Below are positions 1 through 5,352 of a stretch of 5,440 bases of DNA, piece after piece. The notes below the pieces were generated by a model, which saw nothing but the letters and a program-made list of their open reading frames with translations, was not told the origin of the DNA and did no database searches. The position numbers and the translations under genes are program-made. How positions within the stretch are numbered: position 1 is the first letter of the stretch; the number at the start of each line of letters is the position of its first letter. The stretch comes from Planctomycetia bacterium (GTDB lineage: Bacteria; Planctomycetota; Planctomycetia; Gemmatales; Gemmataceae): NCBI GenBank assembly GCA_005773755.1, contig SXHE01000229.1, positions 1 through 5,440 of the forward strand. The letters run 5' to 3'.

Positions 1-4
1 GCGA

Positions 5-1636
5 CTAAAATCCTACAAGTCCCGATCTCCCGCGCGGGGTTCGAGACGGCGAGAACCGGTTGCGTTTTCGAGTGGTTCTGACTGATATGTGCCCGTAGCT
101 CAACTGGATAGAGCGTCGGCCTCCGGAGCCGAAGGTTACAGGTTCAACTCCTGTCGGGCATACTTCTTCACTGGTCCCCACGTCCGCTCGCCCGCCCTCA
201 TTCCGTTGTTTTTCTAGCGGTTCCGCACTACCTGATCCCGCTGCCGATTCCCCAGCAGTCTCCGTCCGTTCTCGCCTGTTACCGGATTCTGCTGCTCCCG
301 TTGCTGCTCCCGCGCTGCTCTGGTCACGAGTTCCCACGGTCGGCAGGCTCAACCGGGCGAGCGCCGCTGCGGTATCTCGAATGCCGACGTGAGTGTAGCG
401 ATCCATTGTGAGCGTAATCGTTGAGTGCCGGGCCAGTTCCTTCGCATCCTGTGGTGCGACACCGGCGCGGGCCAGTTCGGTCACGAACCGGTGCCGCAGC
501 GAGTGGAAATCGGCCACGCACCCGTTCCGGTCGCGGTACTTGAGGAAGTCGGACTTCTCCCGCCGGTCTTTCTCCTCGTCCGCCCCCGCCTCGGTTACCC
601 ACGCGGCCCGTGCGCGTTCGAGGTCGCGCTTGATGAGATCGACGGCCGCGGTCTGCTGTGCCCAGGTGCCCGGCCAGACGGGTTCCCCGTCCGGCTTCTT
701 CGCCAACCACAGACGCAACTCCTCGACCAGTGCGGCGTGCAGGGGAACCTCGTCGCGCCGCCGGTGCTTCGAGTACGCGGCCTCGACCACGACGACGGGG
801 GTATCGGCATCGAGAACGAACGACTGCGGCGACAGGCTCGCGAGTTCTTTCGCGCGCAGGCCGGTCATCCCGGCCACCATGTACAGCGCGGCCCGGTCGG
901 GTCCGGCGAAGCCACGGAACACGCCGCCGGTGCGTGCGGTTTGCACAAGGCGGGCGAACTCGTCGGCCGACAGGGGACGCCGCTTGTGGCGCACGTCCAC
1001 GTTCGCGTTCACCTTCGGAATGTGCCGGAACGGGTTCTCGGCAGCGCGCCGAGCCTTCACCAACCAGTTCCCGAACGCGACCAGCGACTTGCGGTAGTGA
1101 TTGCTCGTCGCAGGGCCGAACCCGCCACTCTTCTTTGGGAGTTCCCTGCGATCCGCGAGCCAGCGCTCAACTGCGGTCGCGTCCAGGTCGCAGAGTTGCG
1201 TGAACTTCGCCCCCTGAAACACGATCTCACACCGCCGCCGCGCTTGCTCCGCTTCCTTCTGAGTTGCGGCCTTGTCGAGAACGTGACGCTCGTACTCTTT
1301 GAGCAGGTTTGCGAGCGGTGAACCGCGGTGATCGGCGTACTGGTCGCGGACGCCGGAGCGCTCGCGCTCGATCTTCTTGAGCAGGTCCGCGAGCATCACC
1401 GCCGCCGCGTCGCGGTTCGGGCTGAACCGCATCCGCTTGCGCTTGCCGTTCGGGAACCGCACGTCGGCCGCCCACTTCGCGGCCGGCTTCAGGAACTGCT
1501 TGCGGTCTTCGGAGAGCGGGTACAGCACGAACCGGCCCCGCTCTTTGATCCGCGCGTGCGGCTTGCCGTCCTTGTCCACGATCTGGGCGCTGGCGGAGAG
1601 CGGGTAGGGGCGGGTGGGCTTGAAGAGCGTTGCCAT
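5..1636 (-). CDS. Tyrosine recombinase (integrase), C-terminus read through the tRNA
   Basis: This is a site-specific recombinase that would integrate and excise the element at the tRNA-Arg site. Of 543 residues, about 1-100 are a basic N-terminal part that may bind arm sites, and about 105-205 look like the helical core-binding domain. The catalytic domain is about 220-430. All active-site residues are visible: R261 in TGLRAKEL, K290 in the SKHRRR segment, H378 and R381 in HSLRH, H404 in LARHST, and the nucleophile Y414 in MDRYTHV. The ATG is preceded by AGGAAGGA with a 7-base spacer, which supports this start. After about residue 435 comes a low-complexity Ala/Gly/Glu/Ser tail. Residues ~492-517 are encoded by the antisense of the tRNA and ~518-543 by flanking DNA, making the protein longer than the usual 350-430. 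Activity does not need this tail as far as the motifs show. Family assignment is firm; the specific subfamily is unknown. Confidence 0.95.
   Translation of the reverse strand: MATLFKPTRPYPLSASAQIVDKDGKPHARIKERGRFVLYPLSEDRKQFLKPAAKWAADVRFPNGKRKRMRFSPNRDAAAVMLADLLKKIERERSGVRDQYADHRGSPLANLLKEYERHVLDKAATQKEAEQARRRCEIVFQGAKFTQLCDLDATAVERWLADRRELPKKSGGFGPATSNHYRKSLVAFGNWLVKARRAAENPFRHIPKVNANVDVRHKRRPLSADEFARLVQTARTGGVFRGFAGPDRAALYMVAGMTGLRAKELASLSPQSFVLDADTPVVVVEAAYSKHRRRDEVPLHAALVEELRLWLAKKPDGEPVWPGTWAQQTAAVDLIKRDLERARAAWVTEAGADEEKDRREKSDFLKYRDRNGCVADFHSLRHRFVTELARAGVAPQDAKELARHSTITLTMDRYTHVGIRDTAAALARLSLPTVGTRDQSSAGAATGAAESGNRRERTETAGESAAGSGSAEPLEKQRNEGGRADVGTSEEVCPTGVEPVTFGSGGRRSIQLSYGHISVRTTRKRNRFSPSRTPRGRSGLVGF
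89..162 (+). tRNA. tRNA-Arg (anticodon CCG)
   Basis: A full cloverleaf can be folded by hand. The acceptor stem is 89-95 with 155-161, the D stem 98-101 with 111-114, and the anticodon stem 116-120 with 128-132. The 7-base loop 121-127 carries CCG at 123-125, which reads the arginine codon CGG. The T stem is 138-142 with 150-154 and its loop is TTCAACT. The discriminator is A162 and no CCA is encoded. The first acceptor pair is G89 with T161, a G-U wobble; the other stem pairs are regular. The gene faces the mobile element with its 3' end, the usual orientation for a tRNA used as an integration target. The antisense integrase frame covers the whole gene. Confidence 0.96.
121..162. other. Probable attachment site (att) in the tRNA 3' half
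   Basis: Tyrosine recombinases of tRNA-targeting elements usually recombine between the anticodon loop and the 3' end of the tRNA and restore the gene with an element-borne copy of that half. Here the integrase gene lies directly beyond the tRNA 3' end and the tRNA is intact, which fits. The limits given are the anticodon loop to the discriminator base and are an inference. No second copy of this block was seen in the window, so the partner site must lie outside it. Confidence 0.55.
291..320. repeat. Short 12-base tandem repeat in the integrase tail
   Basis: GCTGCTCCCG occurs at 291-300 and again at 303-312, followed by a partial GCTGCTC at 314-320. It encodes part of the Ala/Gly/Glu-rich linker between the catalytic domain and the tRNA-encoded end. 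It probably reflects slippage in a low-complexity linker. Confidence 0.6.
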
Positions 1637-1643
1637 GATGCGG

Positions 1644-1651
1644 TCCTTCCT
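1644..1651 (-). promoter_or_regulatory. Ribosome binding site of the integrase gene
   Basis: On the - strand this reads AGGAAGGA, 7 bases before the ATG at 1636. It fixes the integrase start. Its first three bases are shared with the 3' arm of the inverted repeat at 1649-1686, so folding of the leader would partly hide it. Confidence 0.7.
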
Positions 1652-1686
1652 GAGAACGGCCGGGGCCGGCGGGTGCGGTTCTCAGG
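1649..1686 (-). promoter_or_regulatory. Inverted repeat (hairpin) in the integrase leader
   Basis: CCTGAGAAC at 1649-1657 and GTTCTCAGG at 1678-1686 are a perfect 9-base inverted repeat with a 20-base GC-rich loop. In the integrase mRNA the 3' arm runs into the ribosome binding site. It could be an RNA hairpin that limits translation, or a protein-binding operator or recombinase arm site in the DNA. There is no T-run after it, so a terminator is unlikely. Confidence 0.55.
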
Positions 1687-1720
1687 TCGCACGCCGCCGG
1701 CACCGACCGAAGGTGGCTAA

Positions 1721-1726
1721 ACTATA
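1721..1726 (-). promoter_or_regulatory. Possible -10 box of the integrase promoter
   Basis: The - strand reads TATAGT (then TT), the most AT-rich hexamer in a GC-rich gap, 84 bases upstream of the integrase ATG. No good -35 hexamer is seen at the expected spacing; that position is covered by the palindrome at 1735-1755. If real, the promoter is weak or needs an activator, and the transcript would carry the hairpin at 1649-1686. Position and composition are the only support. Confidence 0.35.
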
Positions 1727-1734
1727 CCCGGAAC

Positions 1735-1755
1735 CCGGCACGGGCGCGATGCCGG
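1735..1755. promoter_or_regulatory. Palindrome upstream of the possible integrase -10
   Basis: CCGGCA at 1735-1740 and TGCCGG at 1750-1755 form a perfect 6-base inverted repeat around a 9-base spacer. It sits where the -35 element of the suggested integrase promoter would be, which is typical for an operator. In such GC-rich DNA a repeat of this size can also occur by chance. The remainder of the 1637-1860 gap shows only a 12-base palindrome of G and C at 1773-1784 and no credible gene. Confidence 0.3.
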
Positions 1756-1860
1756 TTGAGGTAGGTTCTTCCGCGCGGCCGCGCCGCTCGCGCCCTCACC
1801 GGGAACAGTCGGGGTTGTGGACACAGTAGCGGACGCGCCCCGGAACTATCCCCGGTTCGG

Positions 1861-2238
1861 CTACCCACCGTGCCCGCGCCGAGCAGAACCGGCCGGGTTC
1901 GTGGGTGCGAACAGGTGCGGCAGGTCGCACCGCGCGGCGGGCGCGATTCGGTCCCAGCGCGCGTCCCCTTCGACACACAACAGGCCGATCCCGGCCGGGA
2001 TCGGCGCGTCGGGGCACAGTTCGACAACCCGCGGCTTGCCGTCACTGGTCGCGCCCCACCACCGCCGACCCGTCAGCACCGCGCGAACCCCGGTGTGCAA
2101 CACCCGCAACAGCGGCACCAGTTCCGGCGGCGGGTCGGTGGCGAACAGCAGTTCGTCGTACTCCGCGGCGGGGCCACACGGCGCGGTCCGCGCCATCAGG
2201 TCTCGCACCGTGCGCACGAACGCCGGAACCGCTACCAT
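1861..2238 (-). CDS. Conserved-looking protein of unknown function, coupled to the primase
   Basis: This is a 125-residue soluble protein with no signal peptide or membrane segment. I do not recognise a named domain. The middle (about residues 48-98) looks the most constrained, with GRRWWG at 57-62, a PDAPIPAG stretch at 76-83 and LLCVEGDARWDRI at 86-98. Cysteines stand at 21, 75, 88 and 104, too scattered to claim a metal site. The start is well supported: GGAGG at 2246-2250 lies 7 bases before the ATG. The ATG shares the string ATGGTAG with the primase stop, a 7-base overlap that implies translational coupling and a shared role, perhaps as an accessory to replication. That role is inference from position only. 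The last ~15 residues are Gly/Arg/Ala-rich and probably disordered. Confidence 0.8.
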   Translation of the reverse strand: MVAVPAFVRTVRDLMARTAPCGPAAEYDELLFATDPPPELVPLLRVLHTGVRAVLTGRRWWGATSDGKPRVVELCPDAPIPAGIGLLCVEGDARWDRIAPAARCDLPHLFAPTNPAGSARRGHGG

Positions 2239-4757
2239 CGGTTCCCCTCCGCGTCGAACGCCCGGTCGTCGTTCCCGTACCGCCGAGCCGTTCCTGCGCG
2301 GGCCGGAGCGGGGCTATCCGCGAGTGGGCGGGAATCACTGTCCCCATCGTCCCTCTGCACCCCAGCAGGCGCGGGCGCACACGGATTGCCCGCGCCAGGG
2401 CGGGGACGATCCGCGGGTACGGTCGCGGCCGGGGCCGACGAACACCGGCCCCCGACATCGTCCCCGGCCGCGGGTTGTGAATCCGGGGCGTTTTCCGCCG
2501 TGCCCGCGCGGGGGGACGACGGGGACGGTGATTCCCGCCCGCCGACGGCCACCCGCGTGACGCGCACGAACCGGGACCGCTTGCCCCCGGACCGGCCCCC
2601 CGACGCGCGCCCGTCCTCGACGTGCAGCCCGTGGACCCGGCGCAGGTTCGGGGCCAGCCGGCGCAGCTTGTTCGTCAGCGCGTTCGGGCGCTTCGGCCAG
2701 TCCTTCGGCTCCGGGGTCGGGGCGAACGGGGCCAGGGCCGCGTGCAGGTCGGCCGGCGCGCCCTCCCAGCACTCGCGCCCGTCCATCAGGGCCAGCAGCG
2801 CCGCGGGCACCGGCGACCCGTCCAGCGCCTGCTCGTGCGCGCCGGCCTGGTTGTCCGCGTAGGCGGACAGGAACCGCGCGCCCTCCCCGGCCCCGCGCTC
2901 GCACGCCACCGCGAACAGGGCGAAGTCGGCCATCCGCGGCAGCCGGTCCAGCTTCACGTCCGGCAGCGCCCGCAGCCCGGCCGACACCCGGTCCAGCAGC
3001 GCGCCCAGCAGCTTCGGGTGGGCCGCGTCGAACGCGGCCCAGAACTCCGACTCCGGCCGGCGCTTGTCCTCCGGGATGGCCGGGTGGCGGATCAGGAGCG
3101 AGCGCTCGAGCAGGTCGGCGCGGGTGACGAAGTCCTCGATCCCGTTCATCGACACCGGGCGCTTGGCGTCGAAGATGATCTCCCCGTCGTCGGTGTACAG
3201 CTCGCGGGTCGAGAACCCGCCCCCGGTCGCCAGCCGGCAGAACGCGTCGGACAGCCACGCGGGCAGGTGGGACAGGTTGTCGAACGCCAGCGCCCACCCG
3301 TTGCGCCCCTGGATCATCAGGTCGCGGGCCTCCTTCGGCTCGCTCCGCACGGCCGCGGCGCTGGGGTCGATCAGCTTCTTGACGACCCGCCCGGTCGTGG
3401 TCTTGGCGCTCCCCTGTTCGCCCAGCAGCACCAGCAAGGGGAACGGCCCGTCGGGGCGGAAGCAGGCCGTCAGCCACGCCACGACCAGCGCGAACCCGGT
3501 GTCGTCGGGCACGTTCAGGAACGCGCGCAGGTCGGCCAGCCGCCCGCCCGGTTGCGGGACCGGCAGCGCGAGCATCCCGGCCGGCTGGCGGAACCGCACG
3601 GGCGCGTTCGGGCACGCGCGCCAGCCGCTCGCGTCGATCTCGACGACGGTGGATTCGGAATCGCCCAGGTGCAAGTACACGCGCCCGTCGCGCGCCGCGA
3701 CGCGAACGTGCGCCGCGTGTTCCGGCCCCTCGAACACGGCCGCCGCTTCCACGGTCGCCAGCGCGTTCGACAGCGACTCGCCGTTGGGCACCTTGCCGGT
3801 GAGTTTCCGGTACTCGTTCACCAAGAGGTGGCGGAACGCCTTCGATTTGACGGCGTGGGTGTGCCGGCCCGCGGTCGCGAACGCGGTCTGGGTCGCATCG
3901 TGCCACAGGTCGAAGGCCAAACCGATCCCGGCGAGTACGTCCGCCGCGGCCGGGGGCTTGGTGCTCTCACCTTTCTCGGATGTGGCACCGGTCGGTTGAC
4001 TCGCGGTTTCGATCAGTCCGCGGAGGTCGTCGGGCGCGTGCGTCAGCAGGTAGTCGTCCAGCCCGACCTTCGCGCCCCCGTTGCCCGGTTGCAACCGCAC
4101 GACCTTCACCGTCGCGCCGGCCGCGGTCAGCGCCTCGGCGAGGTGCTTCTCGGCCCGCGCCACGTCCGGTTTGGTGGCGAGGTCCGAGTCGAAGATGATC
4201 GTGACGGTGCGGCCGCGCCAGGCGACGGCGGCGAGGTCGGGAATCAGTTGGCGCGGGCCGGTCTTCGAGCCGTCCGGCCGGCGGGTCCGCTTCCGACACC
4301 AGCCGTAGACGCCGGCCAGCCCGACGCACGCGAACCCCTCTTGGTCGGCCTTCAACGCCTTCTTCATGCCTTCGGTAACGAGCAGCGGCACGGTGGGGTC
4401 GGCGAGCGCGGCGCGGGTGGCCGGCGGGAAGTAGGCGCGTGCCGGGGTGCCGGCCGGGGACTCGTACTTGACCGCCTTCCCGCCCTTCGCGCGCGGGCGG
4501 TCGGGCTTCACCATGACGTGCCCCATCAGCGCGCCGTCGGCACTCACAAAGGGAAAGCACAGGCACGGGCCGAGGGCGGTGGCCGGGCGCGTCCAGTGCA
4601 GCAGCGCCGTCACGGCCACCGGGTCGGACTCCGAGTACAGCCCGGAGGCCCCGATCTGCGCGTCGGACAGGCCCGACCCGCGCAGGTCGGTGAGGTGCCG
4701 CGGGAGCAGGAGCGGGCCGGGCTTCTCAACCGGCGGGTCGGCGGTTACGATGTTCAT
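2232..4757 (-). CDS. Toprim (DUF3854-like) primase fused to AAA-type helicase
   Basis: This 841-residue replication protein probably primes and unwinds DNA for the excised element. Residues ~60-250 look like a DUF3854/Toprim primase domain: TEGMKKALK at 128-136 supplies the Toprim glutamate E129, IIFDSD at 187-192 supplies the DxD pair, and GLDDYL follows at 232-237. Residues ~400-720 form an ATPase: Walker A GEQGSAKTT at 446-454 with K452, a Walker B-like ALAFDN at 489-494, then CRLATGGGFSTREL, NGIEDF with N539, and RADLLER at 547-553 as candidate sensor and arginine finger. A basic segment at ~686-733 may bind DNA. Residues ~740-841 are a low-complexity Pro/Ser/Ala/Asp tail. The frame is open up to an ATG at 4914-4916, but that would overlap the preceding gene by 79 bases and add a non-homologous-looking Arg-rich leader; the ATG at 4757 is preferred although its ribosome binding site is weak. 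Confidence 0.88.
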   Translation of the reverse strand: MNIVTADPPVEKPGPLLLPRHLTDLRGSGLSDAQIGASGLYSESDPVAVTALLHWTRPATALGPCLCFPFVSADGALMGHVMVKPDRPRAKGGKAVKYESPAGTPARAYFPPATRAALADPTVPLLVTEGMKKALKADQEGFACVGLAGVYGWCRKRTRRPDGSKTGPRQLIPDLAAVAWRGRTVTIIFDSDLATKPDVARAEKHLAEALTAAGATVKVVRLQPGNGGAKVGLDDYLLTHAPDDLRGLIETASQPTGATSEKGESTKPPAAADVLAGIGLAFDLWHDATQTAFATAGRHTHAVKSKAFRHLLVNEYRKLTGKVPNGESLSNALATVEAAAVFEGPEHAAHVRVAARDGRVYLHLGDSESTVVEIDASGWRACPNAPVRFRQPAGMLALPVPQPGGRLADLRAFLNVPDDTGFALVVAWLTACFRPDGPFPLLVLLGEQGSAKTTTGRVVKKLIDPSAAAVRSEPKEARDLMIQGRNGWALAFDNLSHLPAWLSDAFCRLATGGGFSTRELYTDDGEIIFDAKRPVSMNGIEDFVTRADLLERSLLIRHPAIPEDKRRPESEFWAAFDAAHPKLLGALLDRVSAGLRALPDVKLDRLPRMADFALFAVACERGAGEGARFLSAYADNQAGAHEQALDGSPVPAALLALMDGRECWEGAPADLHAALAPFAPTPEPKDWPKRPNALTNKLRRLAPNLRRVHGLHVEDGRASGGRSGGKRSRFVRVTRVAVGGRESPSPSSPRAGTAENAPDSQPAAGDDVGGRCSSAPAATVPADRPRPGAGNPCAPAPAGVQRDDGDSDSRPLADSPAPARAGTARRYGNDDRAFDAEGNRW
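2326..2540. repeat. 28-base inverted repeat pair in the primase tail region
   Basis: The block at 2326-2353 begins GGGCGGGAATCAC and matches the reverse complement of 2513-2540 at 26 of 28 positions. The arms are 159 bases apart. In the primase frame one arm encodes RDDGDSDSR and the other GRESPSPSS, so the repeat is not a protein repeat. Shorter pieces related to the arms (GGGGACGAT near 2401, ATCGTCCCC near 2458) lie between them. It may be a duplicated and inverted segment, a structured 3' end of the primase message, or a protein-binding pair. Confidence 0.7.
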
Positions 4758-4771
4758 AGGTGGTTCCAATC

Positions 4772-4815
4772 GCAACGGGTCGGGGGATGCTTGCCAGGGC
4801 ACCCCGGCCCGTTGC
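4772..4815 (-). promoter_or_regulatory. Long hairpin between the AlpA-like and primase genes
   Basis: The arms 4772-4785 and 4802-4815 pair at 13 of 14 positions (GCAACGGG with CCCGTTGC, one mismatch, then five G-C pairs) around a 16-base loop. It fills most of the 80-base gap between the AlpA-like stop and the primase ATG, ending 14 bases before that ATG. No U-run follows, so it is not a classical terminator. A translational control hairpin, attenuator, mRNA processing site, or origin structure are all possible. Confidence 0.65.
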
Positions 4816-4837
4816 CGCTTATGAGGGGGGAAGGCGA

Positions 4838-5131
4838 CTAGACGCGGCGCGCGGCCACGCTCGCGCGCCAGAGCGGTTCCCACTCGGCGCGGGGCGGGCA
4901 GCCGTGGTCGATCCACAGCGCCAGCTCGCGCCGCGACCAGCCGACGGACCCACCCAGGTGGATCGGGGCCGGGGTCAGCGCGGCCGCGGTCAGCCGGTCC
5001 CAGGTGGACTCGCCCACCCCGCAGAACCGCGCCGCGGCTTCGCGCCGCAGCAGGCCGGGCGGGAGCCGACGCCGGTTGCGTCGGACCGGGGTTCTTGCGG
5101 CATCGGTCGCGTCGCCCGTCGTGGTCGCCAT
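4838..5131 (-). CDS. AlpA/excisionase-type helix-turn-helix protein
   Basis: This is a 97-residue small DNA-binding protein. After a basic N-terminal leader, residues ~24-75 match the pattern of the AlpA/MerR-like excisionase fold: RREAAARFCGVGESTWDRL forms the helix-turn-helix, then TPAPIHLGGSVGWSRRELALWI forms the short wing and following helix. Such proteins act as recombination directionality factors or as regulators of the integrase in P4-like elements and satellites, which fits its place in the same strand and element. The frame is open upstream to an ATG at 5278, but the ATG at 5129-5131 is preferred: it starts just before the domain, has GGGGG 6 bases upstream, and leaves the repeats at 5151-5352 non-coding. 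The C-terminal WEPLWRASVAARRV part is basic. It lies 80 bases before the primase and is probably co-transcribed with it. Confidence 0.82.
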   Translation of the reverse strand: MATTTGDATDAARTPVRRNRRRLPPGLLRREAAARFCGVGESTWDRLTAAALTPAPIHLGGSVGWSRRELALWIDHGCPPRAEWEPLWRASVAARRV

Positions 5132-5150
5132 GTGTCGCCCCCGTAGATCG

Positions 5151-5176
5151 AACCGCCCGGCCGTCACGCGACGGTT
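5151..5176 (-). promoter_or_regulatory. Small hairpin in the leader of the AlpA-like gene
   Basis: CCGTC at 5161-5165 and GACGG at 5170-5174 form a perfect 5-base stem with a 4-base loop, and AACCG/CGGTT at 5151-5155/5172-5176 offers an alternative larger pairing. It lies 20-45 bases before the start of the AlpA-like gene. It could be an operator or leader structure; chance is also possible at this GC content. Confidence 0.25.
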
Positions 5177-5245
5177 CACAGGGGCGGCTACGGGTTTCCG
5201 GTCATTGATGGCGCGGCGCGCGAGAAGCTGAGCGCAATCGGGTCG

Positions 5246-5264
5246 GAAGTGCAGTGAAGTGCAG
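5246..5264. repeat. Tandem 9-mer direct repeat upstream of the AlpA-like gene
   Basis: GAAGTGCAG occurs at 5246-5254 and 5256-5264, separated by one T, so the copies are 10 bases apart, about one helical turn. They lie ~115 bases before the AlpA-like start, next to a relatively AT-rich stretch (5265-5305) that probably holds the promoter, though no clear -10/-35 pair is visible. The arrangement suits a repressor operator or a short iteron array. Confidence 0.5.
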
Positions 5265-5323
5265 GAAAAGACGGGCAACCGCCGTCGAGGAAAGTTGAGA
5301 AATACTCGGCGCGGGCCGGGCCG

Positions 5324-5352
5324 CGGTCGGTCATCGATTACCGACCGGTCGG
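5324..5352. promoter_or_regulatory. Inverted half-site cluster at the end of the upstream gene
   Basis: CGGTCGGT at 5324-5331 pairs with ACCGACCG at 5340-5347 around an 8-base loop, and CCGACCGGTCGG at 5341-5352 is itself a perfect 12-base palindrome. This gives three GGTCGG half-sites in 28 bases. The hairpin overlaps the stop codon of the partial gene and could help end its transcript, but there is no U-run, so an operator is equally plausible. Confidence 0.4.

Noticed and set aside
200..216. T-run with weak flanking CCG/CGG pairing just after the tRNA as a terminator
   Set aside because: The stem is only about three pairs and the T-run falls in its loop, so it does not form a credible intrinsic terminator.
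408..1321. Two overlapping + strand open frames opposite the integrase (408-1097 and 425-1321)
   Set aside because: Biased composition and no motifs; the opposite strand encodes a complete tyrosine recombinase with all active-site residues.
1773..1784. 12-base GC-only palindrome
   Set aside because: Made only of G and C in very GC-rich DNA, so chance is likely and no adjacent signal supports a function.
1722..2045. 107-residue - strand frame between the integrase and the 125-residue gene
   Set aside because: Overlaps the better-supported 125-residue gene in another frame, is Arg/Pro/Gly-rich and has no good ribosome binding site.
2335..3906. A 523-residue - strand frame overlapping the primase in another frame
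   Set aside because: Dominated by Arg, Ala, Gly and Pro, a frame shadow of the primase. Its GITVPVVP-like string near the end reflects the inverted repeat; I considered a frameshifted tail but cannot support it.
2622..4841. A 739-residue open frame on the + strand opposite the primase
   Set aside because: It is rich in Arg, Gly, Val and Gln without recognisable motifs and is the expected antisense shadow of a high-GC gene. The - strand frame has clear Toprim and ATPase motifs.
4758..4916. Longer N-terminus for the primase starting at 4916
   Set aside because: It would overlap the AlpA-like gene by 79 bases, cross the hairpin at 4772-4815 and add an Arg/Pro-rich leader without domain character.
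5132..5278. Longer N-terminus for the AlpA-like protein starting at 5278
   Set aside because: The added 49 residues look like translated regulatory DNA and include the tandem repeat; the ATG at 5131 directly precedes the domain.
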